Origin: Atopsyche davidsoni
Lineage: Eukaryota > Arthropoda > Insecta > Trichoptera > Hydrobiosidae
Assembly: GCA_022113835.1 (NCBI GenBank)
Contig: JAILWY010000021.1
Coordinates: forward strand, 868,001-932,000
Length of the DNA: 64,000 bases
Direction: 5' to 3'
Shown: positions 1 to 12,900 of the stretch, in pieces
Position numbering within the stretch: the stretch's first letter is position 1
Layout: each line of letters opens with the position of its first letter
Made by a program: the position numbers and the translations under genes
Notes under the pieces: model-generated
Database searches by the model: none
Told to the model about the DNA's origin: nothing
What the model saw: only the letters and a program-made list of their open reading frames with translations

Positions 1-220
1 AAAACCCTAAGACTGTGGACCTTCTCCTTGAATGGTATTGCCGAGTCCTATGAAGAGCGTAAAGTTCTTGCCGTCGCGATCTTTCATTTATAGATTCTGC
101 TATTAAAATGCCAGCATCGAGACGTAGTTGGCATTAAGTTGCCAGCTTTTTATTTTGGCATTAGGTTTGGGGTAAATTTGGGGTTGGACTACGCCAGATA
201 ACTAATTCATCTCTGATCGT
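1..220 (-). mobile_element. Possible decayed retroelement coding fragment
   Basis: Read on the minus strand, bases from about 220 down to 1 give a broken frame. It contains an Arg-rich stretch (NERSRRQELYALHRTRQYHS, then several Arg) that runs off the window edge, with two stops upstream. The stops and the composition, which is unlike the flanking AT-rich DNA, suggest a relic of a dispersed element rather than a host exon. The resemblance to lepidopteran repeat proteins is from memory and weak. It could instead be the end of a neighbouring gene outside the window. Confidence 0.28.
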
Positions 221-3200
221 AAACTTTCACGTAGTTTCTATAGCCATCCTGTTCCTTTTGATTATTACATGTGAAAACTTTGCGATTCACTCAGTAAACT
301 CTTGCATTATTACAACAAAAAAACATTTAAAACGGTCATCATTCTAAAAATTATATCGTCTGATAGGTCAGAACTTTCGCGTGCGGAAATATGATCTATA
401 AATTAAAAGCAGGCTAAGATATTTTACTGACCAGTCCTTGTGCGTTTAATACATTGAACCGCTACTCTAAAGTAATAATCTTTTGAAAAATTATGTAAGA
501 ATGATAATGATATTTCTTACTTTTTGATACATGTAGATCTTTTGACCTGCACACGCACTTTTGGCATAAAAATATAACTGTTTGCATCATCAAAGCTTGG
601 TATCCCAGCCATCGAAAAAATATTGAGGTTTGCTATTGTACTGCGAACAAAACAAAAAATAACGAGACCCGAAATTCGTCACTAAAGGAAGTTCAATTTA
701 TAACTGACGTTAAAATAATTATCTTGTTAATATTTCAGGTCAGTCAACCGCTCAAATACCAAAACAGTTTCGTGCTTCAGTACTTTAGTCCACTTGTAAG
801 TAAATGTAAGGTTTGCTTAACCAAACATGGTCATGGTGAAGTAAAAAATGTACAATTTTGTATGAAAACTACATTGTCTCTAGTTTCAAGGGAAAAAAAT
901 ACTTAAGAAAAAAAACCTTTCATAGATTACAACAAGTAAAATTCCGGAGACTTAACAAACGACACAGTCATAATTCTGATTGCATTGAATCATTATGTAG
1001 CATCCCTCTTGCAGATTAGTATGATTTGTACTTTTATGTGTATGTCTCCCGCTATTAAAAAAAACTAAATGAACATGGTATTTCTAAATTTCTTCAGAAT
1101 GGTTTTTTTTATTAATTATGTATTATATGTACATGTAAAAATTTTAGCTCTTAATATTTTATATAAATAAATTATTATAAATAAATATACATGAAATTCC
1201 CAGAGGTAATAAACAAAAGCTTCATAGCAATTCATGCAGTTGCTTATACCATCCCTCGTGTGCAATATACCTTATTTTCATCAATTACATAACCAATACT
1301 AATACTCTACCAACACAAACTCACCACTACACCATCTCATAAATATTGAATTTCAATGCGGAGTTACTAAAATAATATGTTCCCAATATATTTTAATATT
1401 ACATGGCATGCAATCAATCTTGGCATGTAAGAGCTGCGCACCACAACGTCAAATATCGGTATCTGTTATTATAAATAATAACATCATATGAGCAGAGACA
1501 TCTTTTGATAACCACTCGAGAATATTTGTAACAGTTACAGGTGTCTGTAAAAATACCTAAATATTAACTGTGTAAATCCTTATCTTTACTAAATCGTTAA
1601 AATCAGTGGTCACGGGTTATACTTCAAAAGTCACAATTTGTTGAAATGAGATATGTACTAAGCTATTGTTTCTCTTCTGCTTCTACAAGTGCCTCTACTC
1701 AGAGGATGTCGGTGACCAACTCACTGGGCACATATCACAATATCAACTTCCAACCACTGGCGTTAATTCCACATCCACGTAACATTAATCATTCCAATGC
1801 TTCTTTTTCCTTGAACAATTAGCAGTATGATTGCTATAAAATATGGCCAAAATAGAAGACCTTATGCTTTTTTACCATCGCCGGTTCTCATTATTTGCGC
1901 ATTCTGTGCACGACTCTCGGTAATTTAAGGATTCTACTATAAAGTTATATTTCTGCTACCTCAGTTTTTCACATTGTTGCTGCCTCAAGTATCCAGGTCT
2001 CAACTCCGTAAGAAGAACTGCGACAACGTTACATTTGGCGAATCTCCAGCGAGTTTTCAATCTGTCTATTGATTTCAATTAAATTATTTACTGACTTAAT
2101 ATAACAATTATAGAATTATTAATCTTCAATTATTTCTTTAAAACTGGCGTAAGTATCAACTAGGAAAAAACCAACTATATAAAAATCTAGAGGGATTACA
2201 GCAGCACCAGCGCAAACATATCCACTTCTTAAAAAATGGTAAATATCCTTGGTGAAGCTATGAGTTTTACTTTTGCGGTTGAACTCTCGGGACCAAGGGG
2301 GGCTTCGGGTTATTTATGCGCAACTCGTTCAGGACAGTTTAATTTTAGAAGTATATTTTATTAGCACTGTAAGAAAGAAACTCTTTTTTGTTTTTCTTTA
2401 TTAAATGGAATTGAAGTGAAGGTTGCCCAAGTGTAAAAGGACAGTGATGTTTGTCTAAGTGTAATATCCTGATCATTCTCGTTCAATACAAGTCGAGAAA
2501 GGAAAAATTAAAAGCGCTGCTGAAATAAAATAGCACAACGCACACTGAATAACATTGATTGTAAGCTTTCTGTGCTCTTAGGCTTTCTGAATAGAAAAAA
2601 TATTATTATATAACTATTGGAATATAATAAATGGGCAATTCTTCCCTGGAAAAATTATGACAACATATTTTTTTAAAGATATTTTATTTTTTGAAAAAAA
2701 ATAATAATATGAACATACAAGTCAGACCGGTAGGTTGATTTTTTTTAGAAAACTTAACCACAAATCAATTTTCATATGTTCGGCAGTACAATTTTAAAAA
2801 ATAACGAATTAATGTAAAGCTAGAGTTGTTGGGTTTTATAAACAACCGTTACATTGTTTGACTTTACAGAACGACGTGATTCTGATAAGTTTTATCACAA
2901 TCTATTACATGTTTAATAGCTATCCTTGTTTTCACAGGCGGGCCAAACGTTTACTCAACAATTCTGAAAAAAGAAATGTTATTTAATCACAATGTGAATA
3001 TCGAAAATAACAGAAATTCATAAAACACGCCATCACGTAATAAAATCGATGGTAGGTTATTTTTAAATCCATAAAACTTTGGCAGTGATGTATGCAGATG
3101 AGAAATAAAAGCATGAAACATTTAAATTAAAAATACCTAGCATATTTTATAAGATCTTGGCACTTCAGCTCGTAATAAAATACGTATTTTTATATATCAT

Positions 3201-4743
3201 ATAATAAAATATTAAATGCTTTCAATTTAAAATATATATAATGTAAATATGATGATTCTGTGAATAAAATATACCCCCTTATATGAATTAGATATGTGTT
3301 AATAGATAATACACCCAACCCTCAATTTTCATGATGCAACTTTCATTCCACTTTGTTCGATATTAAGTTAATACAATAAAAAATCAATAATTTTACTTAC
3401 TTAAATGTGATCAAGCCACTTTAATATTTCCATTTTTATAAATTTAGTATTGTTGAACTGCTCCTACTTTGTGAGCAAATTTTAATTAATTTACAAGGTA
3501 TTCAGTGGAATTCTACCCTGTAGTTGGAAGGTTAGGTGTAGTAGTGTCAGTTGTTTCATATATAATAAACATACTGGCAGAAACCACTTAGTACCACACA
3601 GTAACAGGTAGGCACCGACAGGTATTTCAGGATTATTAGAGACCGTGTCAGAAAAATAAGTCTCATTCATCCTAAAGATAAGCCTCTGAAATCAATCCAT
3701 AATGCCACACATCAGCCCCACAGTCGTGACATTTTGCATTAACTCAAAAGAACTCAGTGGATGGTACCAGTATGGTCATTAAAATAGGTTAAATGAATAC
3801 ACAAGATGAAAACTCGTAAGCATTCAAATATAGTCTCCTTTATTTATTTGATAAAGTTTCCAAAATGTTCAGTCAGGTTTTAGTGTAAAAGATTGTTGGT
3901 TATTACATCCACGATATTAAACATTCACAAATGACAGAAGACAAAATTAATAATGTTTACATACTATTGATAAAAACAGTGGTAGTATATTCAAACCCAA
4001 AATGTATTGAAAACAATAATTTCATGTAAATGAAATCCAACGTAATCAAATGAAATTTCAATATTACACACTGTGTGCTTGGATTTACAACGTTACATAT
4101 ATTATTGTTGACAAAATTACTATTTTAAATAGAACATTATATTGTGCTATTGATACTTTAGTTATATAAGTAAGAAATCTATGAAGTTAGTTATATACTA
4201 TCAATATTAAAAGTTGAGTATAAGAAACTTTAAATTGAAAAAAAAAACAATTAAGAAAAGGATACACAACACAATAAGTCATAGTGCTATTTAAATTCCT
4301 TTAATGGAAAATAAATAAAATTAAAAAACTATGAATTGTTATTCTAAGAAAATAAATAATAAATAGATATACAGAGATAGTACGTCATTTGCTATACAGT
4401 ATACTCACTTTAATAATGGCGAATTTAACCCATCTAATACTGACAATCAATATAAATTACACAAATATACGTTTACCCTGAACACCCTCTCTCAATATGT
4501 GGCTCGCAATATAGTATCACAAGTGTCTTTAAGGTGACCGCCATGTACTACGCTTTATGAATCGGGAACTCCTTCCGTAGCTTATAAGGTAGAGAAAAAA
4601 AACTGGTAGAAATAAAACCACATATTGAGAAAGAAGGTGCAAGACACAATCACAAATGACTTGCAAATATAATATGAAGCTGGGTTAGTAATTGAACTAA
4701 GAATTGTTCCACATGCAGGTTATGTATGCCGGCCGTTCCCCCT
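221..4743. other. Gene-free AT-rich stretch including the probable Pyk 3'UTR
   Basis: I see no supported coding region here. Short open frames (for example 724-906) lack splice context, composition bias or recognisable motifs. The right-hand part, immediately downstream of the Pyk stop codon at 4744-4746, must hold its 3'UTR. Several minus-strand AATAAA signals (TTTATT on the plus strand) occur between about 3.8 and 4.3 kb, but none can be chosen from sequence alone. Confidence 0.5.
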
Positions 4744-7700
4744 TTATACATACACGATCCTGAGGGTGTTTGTGAAGCCAGAGCCTTGCTTCCAGCCGGT
4801 CACCACCACCACTGGGTCTCCGGCCCTGATAAAGCCACGCATCTTGCCGAACTCTAGACCGAACTGCACGCGGGCATCCACGTCCTTCAGCCAGTCAGCC
4901 AGAGGAGTGGCTGAAATATGATTATCCTATGATGTCAAGTGTTATCCCATTTCAACATATTGATGATATCGGAATTGGCATACCATTTTACACACAACAT
5001 GTGAACATTCAGACAAGTAAAATGACAATTTATGTGCTTAAATAAAAAAAATTATAATATAAACCATATTATTTGAAGAATTTGAATGTAATGCATAGAC
5101 GCATATTTGATCTAATTGAGTAAAAAAGATTCTGAAGAATGAGGAGAGTTTAATGTTTATGTCACCTTCATACTGCAGGGGCAGTACGCCACGGTACAGA
5201 TGTGCCTGTCGGGCGGTCTGACCAAAGCGGGTGACAGCGATGATGGGGCAGCGTGGCTTGTACTTAGAGATGAGGTGCGCCGAGCGACCTGAAGTGGTGA
5301 TGACAATGATGGCGGAAGCCAGACACTTGGCTGAGGCCTCTACGGACGCGATGGCTACGGAGTGGGCTGCTCCGATAGGTGCTGCAGCCTGAAGATATAA
5401 CATATTTATAATAGAATTTGTTAGTAACCATAAGTGCCAACAAATTGAATAGTTGAATTCCATTCATTAATTCATCTTTTAGACTTTGTCTTTTTTGTGT
5501 AAAGCTTTATTTCCTCAAAAATTACAATCTATAACTGGCTCAAATGTGTGGAAATACTTCCAGTGCAGGTTTAAATGAGAACAGTATCTTTTCATCAATT
5601 CTATTAATTCTTCACACATTTTTTCATAATTCAATAACAAAATATCTCTAGATAATCAACACATTATACTTAGATTCTTTCATTACATCAAGGCATACCT
5701 GGATTGAAAGGTCGTTAAAGATCTGTTTCTGCCAAATAGCAGCTTCGGCTTCCTTGCAGATGTTGGCCATGGTGCGGACACACTCCAGCGGGTAGTCTCC
5801 CTTAGCAGTCTCTCCAGACAACATGACGCAGTCTGCCCCATCCAGAATGGCGTTAGCCACGTCCGATGACTCGGCGCGGGTGGGGCGTGGCTTTTTTACC
5901 ATGGACTCCAACATCTGCGTGGCGCAGATCACAGGCTTGCCATCCTAAAACATTTATTAATGTGCTGTAATAATCGTACTCTGATAAATAGAAACAATCT
6001 ATTTCAAAATTTCTGCATACCTTGTTACATTTGGCGATCATGGCCTTTTGGGCTAAGAATACTTTTTCTGGGGGAATTTCAATTCCAAGATCTCCTCTGG
6101 CAACCATAATACCATCCGATGCCTAAACAAAAATTAATTTTATACATTAAATGTTTACATGTCAATATTTTTAAGAAAAAAAACTGTAGAATATTTACTA
6201 ACCTCAATAATTTCATTCAAGTTGGTCATACCCTGGTGGTTCTCAATCTTGGAAATAATCATAATGTTCTTTCCTTTCTCTCCAAGAATCTTTCTAATTT
6301 CTGTCAAGGCGGCTCCATTACGGATGAACGAAGCAAAGATCATATCAACCTAAAATATTTAAAATAACAATCATTTGTTAATAATAACTGCAGACTATTT
6401 AAAGGCTGGACAGATATTTCAAAAATTTTAAAAGCAAAATAAATATAAGCATGTTGAAAAGAATCAGCCCTAGCATGATCCCTGGGGGTTACGGGTAACC
6501 GACTGTTCTAGAAATATAAATATTTGTTTGGTTAAAACTTACCTCCTGCTCAACACCAAACAACAGATCTGACTTGTCCTTTTCTGACACGGCGGGCAGA
6601 TCAACGGGCAGACCGGGAAGATTGACTCCCTTACGGGATCCAAGGGAACCTCCGTTCTCAATCATGCATACGAGGGTGTTGTTTCCGACGACATCCTGGC
6701 AGACGACAGAGATGAGTCCGTCATCGATGAAGATGCGGTTTCCAACTTTCACAACGTTGGTAATGTTGGTGTAGTCCAGCCAGACAATGTCGGCAGTTCC
6801 CTTCTCGGCGTACGCCTTGTCTGTGGTGAGCTTGATGATGTTTCCCTTCTTCAGTTCAACTTCAGCAGAACCTCCCTATAGGATAAATATAAACCAATTA
6901 AAGAAAAATATAAGGATGCCTCAAGAGGTTAAAATTAAATATACCTACAAATAAAACAATAGGAAAGATGAGAATAAAGGTTCTAAGATGGAACAACAGA
7001 ATAGAGAACGACTTAAAAATCCTGGAATGAGTGGATTCAGGAAAATGACTCAAGCCACAATGAAGGATAAGCTTCTCACCCCTTCGAGCAGGCCCGTGCG
7101 GATCTCGGGCCCCTTGGTGTCCAGCGCGATGGCCAGGGCGTAGGGCATGCCGAGGCGCGCGCTGTAGTTCTTGACGGCCTCGCGGATGTTCTTGATGGTG
7201 TTGGCATGGTACTCGTGCGAGCCGTGGGAGAAGTTCAGGCGAGCCACGTTCATGCCCGTCTCCATCATCTTCTCCAGCATCGCCACTTCGCAGGAGGCCG
7301 GCCCTGGAAACAAATAATTCATGGATGAGATCTGTTCAAAATGGCTGATCTAGAAAACGCATCTTCGAATGTGTATTTTTGTATAATGCCATTGCCATTC
7401 TCTGAGCATTTTTTGCATGACTTTCGAATCATCAAGTCGCATTAAACTCACTACCATCTAAGACATCGCACAAGTACACTACAACAAATATCTAGAATGT
7501 CAGCCCATCAATCTGTGAGCAGAACCAAAGGTCCAATAATTTACTTGCGTGCACATAACACACATTAAAAAATATAAGTATTTGGAAATTGTTTGTTTCC
7601 CGCTTGAATAGAGACATGGGAGATATATAAAAGATGAAGGACATCGCCGCAACGCGGCTTAACATCCTGAAAAACAACACGGCAACGTACAGTCGTGCTA

Positions 7701-9882
7701 TTGAGCTGATAGAAAAAAGTGCGTGACACCAGATGCATATCAACAATTAGACAGGAAATTCAACACCATTCAAGACACCCATTGTACTACCACCAGCTGC
7801 ATTCTAAGTAATTTTACCATATTTCTAATCTTACTCAACCTAAAAGAATCCAGCTGTACCGCATTACGAAACATTTTCACAAATACGCTGGAAATAATCA
7901 CCTTTGAGAAGCAAAGACCCTTATCACAGACACACATAGCAACATTCATTTAATTTCACACAAATACTAACATTTCCTGTGTTATTGCAAAGAACGTGGT
8001 TATCAAAATAGACAAAATAACAAAACTTACATAAATATCATTTGCAACTATGTATTTTGAAAAGATAAATTAATCTACGCGATAACAACTTCTGAATAAA
8101 AACATTAAAATGATCCACCTATGGACCGTAATGCTTATAAATAAAAATAATAATTTGAGATTACTTCGACGGCGTTTTTATATTATAGAAGTAACATACA
8201 AATACAACATTTTAGCTTAGAAAACGACGTATGAACATTTAAAATAATAATGAGCATAATTGATCAATTTAATCAACTTACTTCGAATTATTCAAGAAAA
8301 CAATCGACTAATCTGATGATTTTAGCATAAAATAAACTTTCCTGCTAGACTCGTTTTTCGTCGGCTTGTTTACTGAGAACTTTATCCGAATCGAGTATTC
8401 AACTATCCGACCTCTAAATTTCAATAACGCATTTTCAGAGGAAACAAATTGTCTTCGTCCCTTTTATCCCATGCAGCTGAAAATGGTAATCAGCCACTTT
8501 GCGTTATTTACTTAGGCTAAACTATATTAAAAAAAAAAAAAACACAAAAAATAAAGGGACGCTATTGGCTAATTGCAAGTAATATCGCAGCGGGTGTAGG
8601 CGGCTTAACTTGCAAATCTAGATAACGATTATCGCCACACTGTACAATCATGTCGGCAGAACAAACAACCGATCAACCATATGATGAGCACTTCTGAATA
8701 TCTGATTTTTTTAATATCTGTCAAAATAAAACTAATATACGCAATGCTATTAACCTTTCATTGATAAATATATTATTGATAAGATTGCAGAAAAAAAAAA
8801 AGGACACAAAATTAAATAATAATAGTTATGAATCTAGAATATAAATTTTCAATAAGTATCACAGATAATCTTATATTCCGCCTAGAAAATATTTGTCGTG
8901 ATGCCTTTCCGATAGTAACTAATTTTTTTTTTTTTTAATTTGCGGTCTGTTAAAGGAAAGGTCTTTTGGGTGAGTGTCGATAGAAAGTCAAACATAAAGA
9001 AAACCAGAATATACAAACTAAGATGAAGATCTCGCGTGGGCTTCAAGGACGCGAAGGTCATGTCTAAAATACCAATGGAAATGCAAACAGTCTACGGCGG
9101 ACGAACAACAAAAGCTAGAATCTATTGAACGCGTCGTGTCCATCTCGAAAAGTCAAAAAGAAATCCCCTGCAGTTGAAAATCACTGGTGAGACATCCACA
9201 TTGACCTTGGGAATTTATCTCGTGTCTACTAGCCACATCTTCAACCAACACTCTCAAATCAACGATATAGATTCATTCAAGAGCACAAACACGATGTGAT
9301 GTAACTTTAGCGGAAGTCTACCGGTGTTGTTGCATCGTTTTTTTTTTTATGCGGAGTTCACATTGATGCTTGTCCGCAATAAACAATAATACAAACGCTG
9401 GCGTTAAGTGAATTCCACTTGTGTATTGTATTGATTTGGGAAACAGACTCAGACTCGATTTTGTAAATACGTAATATAGAGATGTGCTAAATTTTAGAAG
9501 CAGCCTCTAACATTCGACATGGTTTGATAAAATATTATTTTAAAAAAAAAAACTGTTAACTAGTTTATACACCCATCTATAATTGTTACATTAACATTGC
9601 ATAGTCATATGTATCGCACATACGAAAATTATATTACCACAAGTACGATAAACAGTATAAAACTTGCATAATAATAAATCCTTATGCTCAGTTAACACGA
9701 TTTGTTTTTAAAATGTATCATTGAGGTGCCAATCGGTTGACCTAGGGCGTTGGCGGAGATAAGCCGATGGTAAGCATCAACCGTGCAATAACTCCTTATC
9801 GTGAAGTAATGTACTATAATACTCAGCATAGTAAGACCATCTGGATGCGAACGTTCTGCATCAAATTAGTAATTAGACAACT

Positions 9883-9957
<75 letters not shown>

Positions 9958-12900
9958 AAAAGATTCAGCGTATGATGGAGTTCGAGTGATTTGCATCAAA
10001 ACTTATCAGAGCGGGTTTTGCTTCACGACCATTCAAAAATCGTTAATTTTCCTTCAACGTAATAATACCATTTTAATGTTTATTTTGACTGCTGCGCGAC
10101 TGGCATACGAGGAAATGAGGAGTAATTTGATGAGAAGCAGTTGATTGACAGGCCTATTGTCAACATTGTTTCCTTCAGTAGGCTTCCTGGTGCCACATTC
10201 TCGTTTATAAACGAACGGTCTCATGTGGCATTAGATCATACAACATAACTCTGAACAGATAAGCACGCGGTAGGAAGTATTCAGAAGTAATTGCTACAGT
10301 TTCCGATTTGATTCATTTCCGGCGTTCTACTTGCTGTACAGAGAGAAATCGAAAGGCTTTTTTTCTTGAGGGTTTTCTTCATTTACAAGTGATATTCCTA
10401 TGCTAGACAAATATAATATCCAATAACTTATATTCTTAACAAAAATGCAGCATTTTTAATTGATATGATTATGAAATGCGAATCTATTTAATATTTTATA
10501 AACACCTGTTCGTTGTTCGTTTTCATTGACCGATATAGTTCACACATTTTTTTCTTCTTAAAATAGAATGTTTCTTTTCATTGCTAAAACCGGTTGTGGG
10601 CGGTCTAATAGAACTATCGTTTATTCTATAATTTATTATGTAGGCAGTATAATCAAATACGTGTACCTCAAGAGCTACGGTATTTGTTGAGTTGCCAAGC
10701 CGCGTTTTTTTTATTATTATTTCAAATTTGATTTTTTTGCTAGTGAAAAATATATCAAAATTTCACATTTGTAGTATTTCTAATATCCCTTTTTTTAATT
10801 TGAAAATAATTAAATTTAAAGCCATTGTACAATGATACAATTGTAAGTAATTTCAAATAGTTACACATCGATTAAATACTAAAAGTCATGTTCAAGTACA
10901 ATGGCCCACGAAAGCGTTGAAAATTTTCACTGTTGAAATAATACTGTGCTTGAACAATCACTTTTGAGCTACTGCATATAAAACTAAAACTGAGTGTTAT
11001 CGTTTATTTAATCATTTTATTTACTCCGGTCGCCAGCGGCCAAGCGTGGTTATTAGTGGATATTGGACACCACGTGGCAGGAGGTGTATCCTTCGCCATG
11101 AAAAGCAGAATTAATTTTAAACCTGAACGTGACCTCGCGTGGGCGCATCTTCAGAGGTTGACACGACTGGCTCCGTGCACGTGAATAGTGTGAGACTGAA
11201 GCGCAACCAGCAACCATGATGATTTATCTGAACTCAATACCAGCTATTCAATACTTTCAATCACAAAACTACGCTGACTTATTATTCAAAGTTTGGCGAA
11301 ATCGATGAGAACTGGTTACAGCTGGTTAAATGAGAACTGGGATATTGACCAGGAAATTAATGTGAGGATTGAGACAGCACGCAGTACGTTCAATAACTTG
11401 ATGAAAGTACTATGCTCAAGAGATATAACACTGAAATCTCGCTGGAAATTCACTAAGTGGTATGTCGTCTCAGTTATCCTTTATGGAGTTGAAGCTTGGA
11501 CACTCAAGGCTGCTACTATGCGAAGAATTGAGGCAGCAGAAATGTGGCTATATGGGAGAATTCTAAAATACCGAGGGTTGACCGCGTCACAAATGAGAGA
11601 GTCTTGCACAGAATGCGCAAAGATACAGAACTCCTGACGTTGGTAAAGAAGCGGAAGGTCTCTTATTTTGGCAAGTAAATATAGCATCCTTCAGCTGATT
11701 GTCCAAAGAAAATGGAAATGGGGACATTGGGATGAGGAAGTTTACGGTAGATGCGGAATTTGCTCCAGTGGCTGGAGGTCGGAAGTACCGGCCGAATTAG
11801 TGAGACTGGCTCAGGATATAAATATGTAGGCATCAGAAGAAGGTGTTTACGATAAGTTCGAAGTTTTGATAATCGCCTTGATTCGAAAAAATCTCGCAAT
11901 CAATACACTTTACACATTTTTAACATTCGTTTCGAGATAATGATTTTAAAAATCAGTTTTTTTTAATTTTCAACATTGAACTTAGTATAAATAAATAGCA
12001 TGAGTTATCAATATTTAAAATATAATTAATAATCGAAGAAATTAAGCTTACCGATGGTGCAGATGATGCCGGAGAGGCGCACGTAGGAGGCCTTGGAGTC
12101 GATGTCCAGCGCGCACATGTGCTGCAGGTAAGTGCCGGCGTCTGCTGCCGCCAGCTGCATGGCCGGAACTGCATGATCTACCTGCGAGGAGATCATCATC
12201 CGCCAGTTAACATCATTTATCATTAAAAAAAACTTTCAGACTACATTGAAAACGCGTAAACCTGCACAGGTGTTATAAAAATCCATTTGATAATAACGCC
12301 TCAAGAGCGTTCATTTTTCGCGGTCAGATTACATACAATCTTTCCACGTAATATCGTCAATGTCAACGTCAAAGTCAATGACCTTAGTCTTGAGCGGTTC
12401 TGAATCCTAAAAACTACATATACACTTGCACAAGTGCACTTCTACCATTTCAACGAGGAATCGGCATAACCGGCATAGTTGACCGCAGTACTTTAGCGAA
12501 GCACGCTGTACCTAAGCCTCTCGGTGCCGCACAACGTCCCCCCACAATTTTCACCGCGACTTCATTGCATAAGACGAATCGAACCATAGCAATGTCTATA
12601 TCTAAAAAAATGATATTGAACTATGGAAGATTTTTTGCATAACCAATATTATATTTGCTTACTTTGGTATACATAATTATATATATCTAAATAATAAATC
12701 AAATACTAAACATATGTAAACGTGACAGTATTTTATAAGGGTGGAAAAAGCAGTCTACTCCGTAGTAGGGGGAGAAGCTTTTGTTGGGTAAGGTTGCAAC
12801 TGGTATTGATTTTAGTGCATCCCCTGCAGTTGAGAACATAATACCTATGATACGCCCAAAATCTTTTCAGTTTTTACAACCTGTACGACTAATCTATATT

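Larger units (their letters stand above)
7304..12051 (-). other. Pyk: Large Pyk intron with repeats, no host exon recognised
   Basis: This intron separates the exon ending in the codon for Ile-Gly (12052-12181) from the GPASCEV exon. It holds a long TA repeat with a T tract (9886-9957), an RTE-like retroelement relic on the plus strand (about 11293-11900) and several A or T homopolymer runs. A minus-strand ATAAAAG box near 8464-8470 precedes a slightly GC-richer stretch and might be a cryptic promoter, but no coding start follows it. Confidence 0.6.

Noticed and set aside
724..906. 60-codon plus-strand open frame in the left gene-free stretch
   Set aside because: It has no splice context, no family motif and no codon bias, and it is the length expected by chance in AT-rich DNA.
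7492..7746. 84-codon hydrophobic minus-strand frame in the Pyk intron
   Set aside because: It is AT-driven Phe/Ile/Leu-rich sequence without splice partners. The apparent hydrophobicity is typical of translated AT-rich introns.
9767..10144. 125-codon plus-strand open frame with alternating Tyr-Ile
   Set aside because: Its length comes from reading through the TA microsatellite and T tract.
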